Below, piece after piece: positions 24,620-35,912 of a DNA stretch of 64,000 nucleotides. The DNA lies in NCBI RefSeq assembly GCF_019175385.1, contig NC_083341.1, forward strand, positions 93,708,321-93,772,320, given 5' to 3'. The notes beneath the pieces were generated by a model. The model searched no databases. It had not been told where the DNA came from and saw nothing but the letters and a program-made list of their open reading frames with translations. This DNA comes from Lycium barbarum (lineage: Eukaryota > Streptophyta > Magnoliopsida > Solanales > Solanaceae). Numbering within the stretch: position 1 is the first letter of the stretch; each line of letters starts with the position of its first letter. The position numbers and the translations under genes were made by a program.

Positions 24620-27035
24620 TGTTACACCTCGAAAATTTTTTCGTGTCGTCATATGATAGATAGACTAATCCAGGGTGAGACGAATATGACGTTTCTATAA
24701 GTAAGGAAAGTTATTTAACTATCCTAGTTAAGATTTCAATGATGTTGGAAGTAAGAGGAGAAAGTTCCTTAAGGAGGGCAAAGTATATGTTGTGTTTTGA
24801 AAAATTTCGTAATGTACCGAGCTAATGTTGACTTAATAATGTCTTAAAGAAGAGTTGTAAATATCCTTAGATTGGTAATGAAGTGTTAAACAAGTGTCAA
24901 GAAGGTTTCATAAGGATTGGAGATCGAACGAAATGACGGAAACCATTTCAGGGAAGTGGAGTTACACGACCACTTATACGGTCCATATAACTTTATACGG
25001 TCCGTATAAGGGGTCCGTATAACCCCTAGCAGGAAGATGATTTCCCTGATGGTGAACCACAACCACTTATACGGACCGTACAATGTTATACAGACCGTAT
25101 AAATGTCCGTATAACACCCGACGGGCTGAGTTATTCTCAAGTGTATAAATGTGATCCAAATTCATTATTTTCATTTTAACACTTCTCCACTTCTCTCCAA
25201 GTCTCTAGAACGTTCCCTACATTTCATATACAAGAATCCAAAGGAGATCCAAGGCTCATATCATTAATCTAACGGAATCAAGTATAAGGAAGCTCTTAGG
25301 GTTGCTAGAGTCGAGAAGACTTTATGGATTGAAGCTAGGGTTTTTATTCAAGTGAAGTATTTCCATCCAAGGGTTATTCCTACTCAATCAAAGGTATGTT
25401 TTATGATCATTTCATGTTATTTGGACTATGGAGAGGTTGATAGACTTAGGTAGAGGAAGAAAGTAGAAAATGAAGTCTAAATGTAGCTTTTATGATGTTT
25501 ATGAGTAGTAATATATATGTAGTCATGATTCTTAGTATAAAAGGAATATAATATTGTTATGGAAGGTGATAATGGTGATGAAGGAGCATTATATGAAAAT
25601 GTGCTAAAATGGGTATGAAGTTGCTAGTATGAGTTGAACATAGTGGTGAAGATTGAAGGCTTAGTGTAATGTGATTACTTGAATTGGGTATTATGGATGT
25701 TATTGAGATTGTTGGAGTTGTTTTGAGATATGGCGGAAGTTGACAAAATAGGGGAAATGCCGCCCAAATTTCATTAAGCTACGAATTATTCTAGTTTGAA
25801 TTTAAGAGTGTCATTAAGGCCTAACCATTGTATGAATCCTTCTAAATCTGAATTATTCAAACTTGAACAATGAACGTTAGATAGTTGAGAAGACAAGGAG
25901 GTATGTAAGGCTAGCCCTTCTTTCAAGAAGGCATGGTTCCTTGGCTATATTTATATATATATATATCCTTTTATGAGTTCCATAATGTCCTCCAAATGAT
26001 TCTATCTCCAAAGCTACTAAAGCTCACGATCCTCGATATTTTCATGACTTCATTGCATCCTTTATATGATAGTTGATCCTCCAAGGATAGAGGTAACAAA
26101 AACGATAATGGCAGTGACGTTGATGATACTTATGGACCCTTATGTATACGTGTCTAAGTATGTATGACTATCACGTTACACCGAGCTTATATAGCCGGGT
26201 ATGATACCTATCGCGCGGACACCACTGCAGTTGGGTACGGATACCAGTGAGCCTTGGTAGGGCCAGGTATGTATGATCACCGAGCCTTGTCATGGCCGGT
26301 ATGCAAAACACCGAACCTTCATAGTTGGGTATGGTATGGATACGAATGTGAATACGAACACGAATTTATCTGTATCTATGTACACCAGCATGTTTTAGAA
26401 ATGGAAGGTCTCTATGAAAGACAAGTAAGTAAGTAAAGATGATGACGGCTTTACCATCTCCCGATTCTCCCATCTTATGTTGTTTCTTATATTGTCTCTG
26501 ATGCTTCTATTATGATATTGATTATGCTTTACATACTCAGTACAATATTCGTACTGATGTCCTTTTGTTTGTGGATGCTGCGTCATGCCCGCAGGTGGCC
26601 AGGGAGACAGGCTCTATCCATAGCTTTCTTATTCAGGGACTACTTAGAGGAGCTCCATTTCATCCGGAGCTACAACTTTTGGTATTTTTTTGTGTACATA
26701 CATGGGCACGGCGGGGTCCTGTCCTGCCTATATGATGTTACCTACTCTTCTTAGAGGATCGTAGACAGTTGTATATGGTTAGATGTCTTGAAGCCTTGTC
26801 GGCTTATATTTTCTATATCATTTCGATGGCCTCGTCGGCTTATGTATATTGATGTGGGCATAGTTGTCAATGATGGTATAAATGTGTTGTTGCCCAATGA
26901 TTTTAGCGTTATTGATGAATTGCATTCATGAATAAGCTATGTGGTCTACCTAGATATGAATATGGATGTACTATAAGAGGTACCCGGTGGGTTAGCACCG
27001 GGTGCCCGTCATGGCCCTTGGGTCGGGTCATGACA
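24620..27035 (+). mobile_element. 5' LTR of element A
   Basis: A 2.42-kb LTR from TGTTACACCTCG to GGGTCATGACA. Palindromes around TTATACGGTCCGTATAA lie at 24974-25115 (a perfect copy at 24993-25009), followed by TATAAAT at 25144-25150, a likely TATA box. ACCGAGC/GGCCGG units repeat at 26180-26335 and the hairpin block is at 26537-26594. Its first 335 bp match the 3' LTR fragment at 51811-52155. Confidence 0.93.
24974..25115. repeat. Palindrome cluster in LTR A
   Basis: At least five copies or near copies of TTATACGGTCCGTATAA and its variant with ACGGACCGT occur in about 140 bp, directly upstream of the TATA-like box. The same motif family occurs in LTRs J and F. Confidence 0.85.
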
Positions 27036-27039
27036 AAAG

Positions 27040-27051
27040 TGGTATCAGAGC
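27040..27051 (+). promoter_or_regulatory. Primer binding site of element A
   Basis: An exact TGGTATCAGAGC complementary to initiator tRNA-Met, 4 nt after the LTR. Confidence 0.95.
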
Positions 27052-27097
27052 AGTTCTGTCCTAAGGTGTGTCTACGAACCGTGTCCAGTAGAGTCTT

Positions 27098-27131
27098 GTT
27101 TATGGGTGTGTTGCGTGCCACGCTTATAAAC
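27098..27131 (+). promoter_or_regulatory. 34-nt leader hairpin of element A
   Basis: Outer arms GTTTAT/ATAAAC with a weaker inner stem and the loop region TTGCGTGC, 46 nt after the primer site. The loop is not palindromic in this copy. Confidence 0.55.
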
Positions 27132-27204
27132 AGGAGGCTGTGGGCCTTTTAGGAATGAATGACCTTCTTTCTTCATAAGATCGTGCGATAAAACCATGAT
27201 ATAA

Positions 27205-28190
27205 ACATTTTTCGGGTCAACGCCAGAAGAGGACCCTCAGAATTTTATAGATGGGATGTTGAGGACAATTCGGTTAATGCATGCTTCAGACGTTGAATCG
27301 GTGGAGTTAGCATCCTATAGATTGAGGGATGTCGCAGTTCATTGGTATACAGTTTGGATGGCTTCACGGGGAGCTAATGCACCTCCCCCGGTATGGCAAG
27401 AATTTGTGGATGCCTTCCTCTGACATTACTTGCCTCCAAAGGTTTGGCGGGCTAGAGCCGATAAATTCTTGAATCTTAGGGAAGGGAGTATGAGTGCTTT
27501 AGAGTATTGTCTCCGCTTCTATTCCTTGGCTAGCTATGCTTCGTCCATGGTAGTGGATATGGGGCATCGATTGTACCGATTTGTGAGAGGCCTAGGGCCA
27601 TATTTGATGGATAGGTGCTTGACTGCGTCCCTTCAGGACAATATGGATATCTCACGCATTCAAACCCATGCCCAAAATTTGTACGAAAGCCAACAACAGC
27701 GAAGAAGTGAGCGTGAGCATGATAGAGGGTATAACAAGGGGGCTAGATCTTCGGGTCCGACGAGAGAGTTTAGTGGCGGGCCGAGAAAGCAATTTTCTAG
27801 GCATTCAGGCCATGCTATGACTAGTGCACCTCCACGGTTTACAGGCCAGAGATTTGATAGGTCTACTTATTCCGGGCTGAGTTAGAGTTTCAGGGCTTCA
27901 GGTTCTCAGTTCAGGGGTGACTCGGGTCAGGCGAGGCCATCCTTGCCACGATGTTCCCAGTGTGGGCAGTTATATTGGGGCCAGTGTCGACTTGGTTCAG
28001 AGGTTTTCTATACATGCGGTCGGCCAGGCCTATTATGTGTGATTGCCCCTCGGTTGGTGGTAAGGGTAGGGCCCAGCCTTCAGGATCGGTAGTCGGATCT
28101 TCATCGTCTATACGCCCTATGGAGCCAGGTTCACATGTGCCAGTCAGCCATGGTAGAGGTAGGGGGAGAGCCCTCAGTTCTAGCGGTCCT
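27205..28190 (+). pseudogene. gag: gag of element A, N-terminus deleted
   Basis: The coding remains start at the EEDPQNFIDGM segment, so roughly the first 110 residues seen in elements F and H are missing. The leader runs straight into the mid-Gag core. A stop (TGA, 27422-27424) is followed by an open stretch of 151 codons at 27430-27885 with GLGPYLMDRCLTASLQ and RIQTHAQNLYESQQQRR. The basic, Arg/Gly/Ser-rich tail leads to a zinc knuckle near 27955-28045 (CSQCG…YTCGRPG…CDC) split by a frameshift, and the third ligand is lost. Gag would form the particle and bind RNA; this copy cannot. Confidence 0.88.
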
Positions 28191-28722
28191 CAGCACCGTA
28201 TTTATGCTTTGGCTAGACGCCAAGATCTTGAGTCTTTGCTTGATGTTGTCACAGGTATATTATCGGTATTCTCTCATGATGTATATACTTTGATAGATTC
28301 AGGATCCACATTTTCATATGTTACTCCATATATTGCGGGTCGGTTTGGGGTTAAACTGGAGACGATCAAACCCTTTGAGGTGTCTACACCCGCTGGTGAA
28401 CCGGTGATAGCTAGTCGAGTATATAGAAATTGTGTAGTTGTGATTTGTGACCATCGTACTATGGTTGACTTATATGAGCTAAAAATGGTGGATTTTGATG
28501 TTATTATGGGCATGGATTGGTTGGTTTCTTGCTATGCCAATGTTGATTGTAGGATGAAAATGGTTCGCTTCCAATTTCCAAGAGAACCAGTTTTAGAATG
28601 GAAAGGGAATACTGCATCACCAAAAGGTAGGTTTATTTCCTATCTTAAGGCAAGGAAAATGATCACAAAAGGTTGTATTTACCATCTAGTTTGAGTTGAA
28701 GATGTAGAGGCTGAACCGCAAG
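28191..28722 (+). pseudogene. Protease and linker of element A pol, interrupted by element B
   Basis: The aspartic protease has an intact LIDSGSTFSYVTP active site and the [11 protein letters not shown] segment, in one frame with the upstream Arg-rich tail (247 codons, 27951-28694). The linker [16 protein letters not shown] follows. A stop at 28692-28694 and then insertion of element B at 28723 end the reading. On the other side of B the host sequence resumes only after RNase H, so RT and RNase H of A are missing. Confidence 0.9.
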
Positions 28723-29472
28723 TGTCACGACCCAACCCCGTAGGCCGTGACTGGTGCCCGACCTGGACACCCGTATACATATTCTTTAGCTATATGTTCT
28801 TTTCACAACAAACTCAATATGGATCTTATAACGACCAACTATGGTCTTAGATTTGTCGCATAATTATACATATAAAAGCAAGCCAACAAGGCTGCCACCA
28901 CATATCAATATCATATGCAAGCCAACAAGGCTGCCATTATAGACGAACATCATACCACAACACATCGTATAGACACAGCTAAACAGAACCCATACACAAC
29001 CCACACATATGTCCACAGACCTCTAAGAGTTTCAACAGTAAAATATGACTGGACAGGGCCCCGTCGTACCCTTAGACAACATAGGCATATATTTAGATCA
29101 GAAAGGATCTATACCAAATCTGGGCTACGGAACAAGGGAACTCTCCAAAATAGCAGAAGGGGAATCTTAAGCTGTCAGATCACCAAAGCGAGTATCTGCA
29201 CCTGCGGGCATGAAACGCAGCCCCCCGAAGAAAGGGGCTCTGTACGGAATATGCACCAAGCATGTAAAGCATGAAACACAGTAAACGGGATCATAATTGA
29301 AATAAGAAGTACAGAAAATGAGTACAATAACCAGAATACCAAGTACTTGCTTTTGAAACATAAATCATGTATGTCAATATCATATATCATATCCGGCCCC
29401 ATTAAGGGACTCGGTGAACATGGTCGCCACCCCGTCTCTGGTGCCATAGCACAGCATACACCAGAATATAAT

Positions 29473-29588
29473 ATAACTCCGTAACATAGCATATCTCCGT
29501 AACACAGCATAACTCCATAACACAGCATAACTCCGTAACACAGCATAACTTCATAACACAGCATAACACCATAACACAGCATAACTTC
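29473..29588. repeat. 18-bp tandem repeat in B LTR
   Basis: About six copies of the unit ATAACTCCGTAACACAGC with small changes. The other LTR has the same array at about 47045-47162. Reverse-strand frames with repeated MLCYG are by-products of the 18-bp period. Confidence 0.9.
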
Positions 29589-29589
29589 A

Positions 29590-29628
<39 letters not shown>

Positions 29629-31148
29629 ACCCGGCCCTTTAATGAGGGACTCGGCGAACAATATAGTGGAAGTGTGCACGATAACATACCCGGCCCGGGA
29701 CTCGGTGAAAGATATATTGAGGTATGCACGAGCAGAGTAGTGAGAAACTATATGCATTTCAAAACATTTTTAAGGAGTGAATAGGATATTCAACACGAAC
29801 CATCGTTCGCAATTTCAAATAATAGTCATACCATATACCTTTCGGATGTCCCTGTGGATCATATCAAAATGGAACTTTGAAATCATGTGTACATATCAAT
29901 ATATATAAAAAAAAACATACGTTATGGGAATCAAGATCAATAGCCATCCTAGTGTCTCTAAGAATAGGAATTTCCTTTGGAATCATTTATATATATATAT
30001 ATCGTATATTCATTTCACAACGATCATGCCAAAAAGAAAGAAGGGTTAGCTTCACATACCTCTAATGCTTATTCGTCACACAATATGTACACGCTTCCCA
30101 ATAATACTTCAACCTATATTAAGATGCCAACAACTACGTTTAAGTTACGGGGAGATTCAAAACGTATTCTAACGTTAGTAACTCCTTTCTAGATGTTTAG
30201 ACGACGTTTTCTCTTGTATCCAAACCAACCACATACAACCAATCCAACATCAATAATTATGTGTTCAATACCAATCCGGACAGCCCACACAATATCCCAA
30301 ACAGCCCACATTCACAACATGCAATAACGATTCACATACGGCTACTACATTCTCAAGTTACTTCTAATAGTTCGTAGCCTTAACGTTTGCATGTAACAAC
30401 TTATAACAGCCTATCCAACACAATGTATAATCTTAATTATCATTAATCTCACAAGCTCAATAAGAATAACAACAACGTGTCAAAACAGTCTGCACATTAC
30501 AACACCCAATAATAGTCTACATGCGATTATGACACGTCCAACTTATTCTTGTAAGTCTATAGTCATAACATTTCGTCGAAACGATTCTATAACAGCCCAA
30601 CCACTATGTCAACATGATGTATACTCTTAACTATAATTAGTTTTTTTCCAACTTAATGAAAACAACAAGTCCAAAACAGTCCCTAACCAACAACACGTCC
30701 AAAACAGTCCCTAACCGACAATATAACAATGTTCGGAATTCTTGCAAACGTTTACGAACATACTAAGCCAACCACATACGATTTTTACACATTATTTCAG
30801 GTCTTCTTTTCATATAATTTCAGTAAGTTATGACCAGCTATCCACACGACAAGTACAACATCAATTCATACGCAACTACGCTAAATCGTCAATTCTATAA
30901 TCCTTACAACAACTCACAAACGACTTTAGTTTCAACTCCAACCATTAAACACCTTCATTTCCATCATAAATTTCATGATAATAACAATCAAAATATCAAG
31001 TAAAAACAGTTCACTAACTTCCTCACAAAACAGTCCATACACGGTTTCAACATGCTTCAACATCACTCACATAAAATCATAGATTCACTTTATTTTCATA
31101 CTAACACAACTTCACCTTTAACCTTCCAATTCTTTTCATTATTTTTAC

Positions 31149-34100
31149 TGTTACATCCGACATTTTCGCTTATTCGAAAAATTCAAGATAAATGGAATTG
31201 TGATGAATAAGGCCACTATTGGACATTTCTTGGTATGAATGTGTAGGTTATGAATACGTTGGTGTGGAATTACGGAAGGAGGCCAAGGGCAAAATTGGAA
31301 TTTTGGAAACTTGTTCCATAAATTACAAAATTAGCCAAGTTGGACTCAAAAAAAAAAAAGAGAACAAGGCCCAAACTTGGAGGCCCAACCGGCCATATTG
31401 GCCCAAAATCCATGGCCATAAGTCATGTGATTAGTCACATGACTAGTTAATATAAATAGGTAATAATACATGTTTATCCAAAGAAGCTTCAAGAAAAAGA
31501 ATTGAGAGGAAGAGAAAGAGGCATTTCGGGTTTGAAGGAGAAAAAGAAAGAAAAAAATTTTGAGGCCTAATCTTTGGTTTAAAAATCAAGTTCTTGTGGG
31601 AATATTACCAAGTGCAAAGCCCTCTACAAGTTGGTATAAGTATTGTGGCAAGAAAGCAATTCTATCCTCCAAGTGAAGAACTTGAAGAAAGGTGAGGATT
31701 TAATGCTTTTGTTATGTTATAAATGGTATATGTATGTTGTAGTATGTGTGAATGAATGAAAAACATGGAAATTTTGTGTGTGGAAAGATATGCATGTTGG
31801 CCGAATATATGTATATGTATTACATGTCTTGGATGATTTGAATTCATGTTGTAATTTAGTTGTAGTGTGGTGGAAATTGTATTAGAAATGGAAGTGGAAT
31901 GAATTAGTGAAAATTGAAGAATGTAGGAGGTGGCCGTGTGGTATGGTCATGTGTTGATGGAGTATGAATTTGATCTTGTTTGTATATTAAGTATGTTATG
32001 GTGAAGTGAATGGAAAAGATAACAATCTTTATTGTTTTGGAAAAATGGTTATCAAGTTGTTGTAGGAAAGTATGCAACTTTGTTATGATTTATGAAAAAA
32101 ATGGAAATGAAGGTATCAAGAGGCAAAATTATGATTATTGTTGATGAATTTGGAAGATGGAAATGTGTTATGAACTTGTATGTTGAAAGTTAGGAAAAGA
32201 TTGGAAAAGTAGCGATTTAATGGAAAGTTGGAATGTTTGTGTATCTTATGAATATTATGTGAAAATGGTATGGATGCCTCCGGTGTATGTCGTAATGATT
32301 TTGATGGATAATGGATATGAAAATAATAATTTTGGTTTGGAAATGCAAGTTTGAAACGAAAAATGTTTCGTTATGTCGAAAGATGGCTAATGATGCCTTA
32401 GTGTATGTTTTAATGTCCATTGATGTTTTGATGTCATTTCTGGGTTGTTGTGTTGATGAATTGAGCCGAGCTAAGTCTCAGGGATGTCGTATATACAGAG
32501 GAAATGCTGCCGAAATTTCGGTAGGCAAGTATGTGTAAAGTTGGAATATTGAAAGTTTGAAACTAACCAAATGGTAAACTTGACCATTTCCAGATTTTGG
32601 ACGAAATTTGGATTGACGCCAAGCGAGCATAAGGCGCCATCGAGGTATGTGAAGCATTTCCCTATGTTCCTAGGCATGTTCTGGATGTGATAGGCTCGGC
32701 TGCGAGCCTTAAGTACGACTCTGTTCCCCGGAATTCGAGACGGAAAACCGCTCCAATTCCTTCAATTCAATTAAAGCTATTTTCTTACAAATTGCCTTTA
32801 AAGTGAATTTTTGTACAAAACTTCCCCAAACGGAGTCGGAACACTTCCAAACGACTATGGATGACCTCATAAGGTCTATTAGCAATAATTTACCTATGTA
32901 GCCTCGAGTTGGTCCGAGGCGGGCCCACAAGGCCCGATATCTTCTATAAAATTTTAAATATTTCCGTTTTGTCCGATTTTCTCTAAAAATCTTTGGACTA
33001 CTATTTTGTGTATGATATAACCATTTTTGTGCGATTTATACGAAATGATTTTTGAACATCTGAGATTCCGATTTTGATAATAATCTGCCGTGCCTTCCCG
33101 ACTAGGATGTAGGCTCGTACTATGCATACTATCTGGATACTATGATTTGACTCGCCATTTGGCACCCTTCAGGTTGATCGAGTCAGTATGTTGAGTCTGT
33201 ATGTAAGTTGTTTCTCATTTATCGGTTCGTGTCTGTCTCAATGCATTCTTTCACTGCGACCCGAGCCAGGTTCTATTATCGTGCATATTTCTTTGCATTG
33301 TTCACCGCGTCCCTCGGCGTACGGGCCGGGATCTGTATGTCTGTATGATATTATGATTTGTGTATGGGGATGGCGGCCAGGATGGCATATGATCTGATCT
33401 GATTCTGTCTGTCCACCGCGTCCTGTACTAAGAGGGTCGGGTTCTGTTACCGCGCCCCCAGACAGGGCCGGGATCTGTATGAATGTATGCGTGTGTTATC
33501 TATATTTATATAAGCACATGCCTCTGTATGATTCTGTATGACTCTGTACTACTCTGCATGCATAATTCTGTCCGACATACTTCTGTCTGTCTGTCTGAAT
33601 TATGACTATGTCTGTATGTCCGTATGGATTCTGATTCTGCTCGTCTGTCCGTATTATGATTCCGTCTGTCTGTCCGAACCATAATTCGATTTATTTGTAT
33701 GGAACACGATTCTGTATGTCTGTCTGGATCATGACTCTGTCCGTCAGTCTGATTTATGGTTCTGTCCGTTATATTTCTGTGACTCCGGTTCGGACTATGC
33801 TTATATCTGTTATATTTCTGCTTTACATACTCAGTACATTTTCATACTGACCCCCGTTCTTCGGGGGCTGCGCTACATGCCCGCAAGTACAGACGCGCCA
33901 GGTGATACGCCGCCAGCATAGGTTCCTGACTCAGCTATTTTGAAGAGCTCCTTTGATCCGGAGTATATACGTTTGGTACATATCTTCTGTTTTCCGTATG
34001 TTCTGTATGTATGGAAAATTCTGGGTACGGCGGGGCCCTGTCCCGTCATATGATTCTGTATGTCTGTAGAGGCCTGTAGATAGATGTGTGGGTTACGGGT

Positions 34101-34311
34101 TTCGTCTGTATGTTAGCCTTGTCGGCTTATCCGTATGTTTCTGTATGTTCAGATATATATATGTTTGCGCGCGTGCCGTAGTTGTATCGGCCTACTTTTG
34201 TAATTTCTGTTTCAAAAAAAAAAATCTGTACGATACGAAATTCGGTCAGGTAGGTATGTACGGGTACCCAGCTAGGGTGCCAGTCGCGGCCCACGGGGTT
34301 GGGTCGTGACA
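31149..34311 (+). mobile_element. 5' LTR of element C
   Basis: 3163 bp from TGTTACATCC to GGGTCGTGACA. An inverted repeat with 10-bp perfect arms (AGTCATGTGA 31421-31430, TCACATGACT 31435-31444) lies just before TATAAATAGG at 31451-31460, a good TATA box. Transcription should begin near 31485, leaving about 2.8 kb of LTR as 5' leader. TCTG/TATG-rich low-complexity sequence fills about 33480-33790. ACCGCG…GGGCCGGG units repeat at 33245-33480 and the hairpin block is at 33831-33884. Confidence 0.93.
31421..31460 (+). promoter_or_regulatory. Likely core promoter of element C
   Basis: A 10-bp-arm inverted repeat with a 4-nt spacer (31421-31444) is followed 6 nt later by TATAAATAGG. In the 3' LTR the same palindrome is kept and the TATA box reads TATAAAGAGG. 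Position about 300 bp into the LTR fits the U3/R border. No transcript data are available here. Confidence 0.6.
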
Positions 34312-34315
34312 AAAG

Positions 34316-34327
34316 TGGTATCAGAGC
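34316..34327 (+). promoter_or_regulatory. Primer binding site of element C
   Basis: An exact TGGTATCAGAGC complementary to initiator tRNA-Met, 4 nt after the LTR. Confidence 0.95.
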
Positions 34328-34371
34328 GGTTAGTCCTCGGAATGTCTACAGGCCGTGTCTAGTAGAGTCTT

Positions 34372-34405
34372 GTTTATCGATGTGTTGTGCACCACACCTA
34401 TAAAC
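34372..34405 (+). promoter_or_regulatory. 34-nt leader hairpin of element C
   Basis: Outer stem GTTTAT/ATAAAC, a 3x3 internal loop, inner stem TGTG/CACA, and the 8-nt loop TTGTGCAC ending in the palindrome GTGCAC. It begins 45 nt after the primer site. The same loop occurs in B and D. Confidence 0.65.
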
Positions 34406-34597
34406 AGGAAGCTACAGGGCATTTAGGATGTTACCCTTCTTTGGATTCTTAGATCGTGCAATAAAGCTATATGATTAGGATGATTCTCCCCTACGAATTG
34501 CTGTATCTACAGCGAGGCTCCAGAAGAGCAGAAGTGTCGGTATTTGGGGAAAATGTTTCTGACCCTCTTCCTGCAGGTGATCGTAGGTTGATAAATA

Positions 34598-35113
34598 ATG
34601 AAGAGGAGCGCTTTGGATGATGGGGATGGGGGTCCTAATATGGCCCCTAGGACATCACCAGGACCGAGTAGGCAGATCCCCAGCTACTCGATTGAGACAG
34701 ATCCTTCGGAGTATCCAGAGAGAATTCCTCCAGAGTTTTTGATCCCCAGAGCAGAGGCTCCCATGGAAGATAGTTATGACACCGACCCTTCGGAGGACCC
34801 AGCGACGATACCTCCAGAGTTTCTTACTCCCAGGGAGGAGGATAGCCCCGAGGCTGAGCCACTAGAGCACTCCTCTGGGACGCCAGAGGAGGAGATTCCC
34901 GAGGATGTGCCAGCAGCTCCGGTAGTGGAGCAGTATGTTAGACAGGCTTCCCCAGAGAGTGTTACGCCCTATTCCAGCCCTTTGTCCTGGCCGTCGGTGA
35001 ACCAGGAATTGCCAGGCTACCTACAGTCCTCCGATTCAGATGCAGGTAACAATGGGGGCCAGACCGACGACGATGATGAGGGACACAGTTCCCACGGCAG
35101 CTCCCCAGGTTAG
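34598..35113 (+). CDS. Acidic Pro/Ser/Glu-rich 171-residue ORF of element C, function unknown
   Basis: It starts at the first ATG of a long open stretch, about 270 nt after the primer site, and ends at TAG. I do not recognise a family. The protein begins MKRSALDDGDGG, is rich in Pro, Glu, Asp and Ser, and contains an internal repeat: TDPSEYPERIPPEFLIPR at about residues 34-51 and TDPSEDPATIPPEFLTPR at about 61-78. The tail is acidic (TDDDDEGHSS). It has no Cys knuckle, signal peptide or membrane segment and looks disordered. It is the only clean unexplained ORF of this size in the window and sits where gag would start. It might be a derived Gag N-terminus, a captured host fragment or a chance frame. 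Confidence 0.45.
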   Translation: MKRSALDDGDGGPNMAPRTSPGPSRQIPSYSIETDPSEYPERIPPEFLIPRAEAPMEDSYDTDPSEDPATIPPEFLTPREEDSPEAEPLEHSSGTPEEEIPEDVPAAPVVEQYVRQASPESVTPYSSPLSWPSVNQELPGYLQSSDSDAGNNGGQTDDDDEGHSSHGSSPG

Positions 35114-35379
35114 ACCCGAGTTGATCAGTTATGAGTACGTAAGTTTCCTAGAATTTTCGATATGTGTATGATATCTGTAAAACGTTGTTCTATGAAGACG
35201 ACGGAAATTTAAAAGGATTAGAGACCTAGTGACCAAAGGCAAGGGCGACTGAGATGTCCCCACCGTCAATGTGAGTCTAGAAATCCCGGATGAAAGTAAA
35301 CAGGAAAGTGCCTCCGATGCTGTTGAGTTGGGCACGTGTGGTAGGTGTCGACGACGTTATAATTCTTACTTGAGGTTAT

Positions 35380-35560
35380 CAGCCCCGTGTGGCTGCGATA
35401 CGACATGATATGATATGTATGTGTGTGTATATGTGTTGGCCCCGTGAGACATAATTGGTATTTCTGGTGTACAGGTTTCGGATAGTAAGAAAAACAGAGG
35501 AACCTCTACCCAAATTTTTCCAGAAATATGGAAGTAAATATGTAGACTAAGTACAAAAAG
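35380..35560 (+). other. Conserved non-coding interior module shared by elements B, C and D
   Basis: The block running from GGCCCCGTGAG through GGTATTTC…GTACAGG to AACAGAGGAA recurs in D (about 56450-56600, plus) and in B (about 45690-45880, minus). The rest of the interiors differ more. Stops in all frames argue against coding. A packaging or replication role is inference. Confidence 0.6.
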
Positions 35561-35912
35561 GTCCCGCAATACTTGTCGGACTTTAGTTTTCTTCTGCCAG
35601 TGGCGGGAGAACACCTTACGGTGATATTTTATCAGATTCCACCTATTATTTGGAGGCGGAATTCGTGGGACGAAGACTTAAATCCGTGGGTTATCCGTAA
35701 TCACATGTATATGTGTATGAAGGTGAATGTTTCAGATTCAGAAAGGCGACATGGTAATGGTACGACTTAGCCGGGGGTGGGACCCGCTACAAAAAATTTT
35801 CGAAAATTTGCTAAGACCCCGATCTGCCCTAAAATTATGTGACAAAGGCCCTGCGGGGTAATCGACGGAATTATATTAGCCCTAACGCGTCAAAATGCAT
35901 GAAAGTTTCAGG

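Noticed and set aside
29175..29729. Long reverse-strand frame with repeated MLCYG residues (also 46683-47156)
   Set aside because: It is the translation of the 18-bp tandem array and a TA run in the B LTR. The period is a multiple of three, so the frame stays open. No independent sign of coding.
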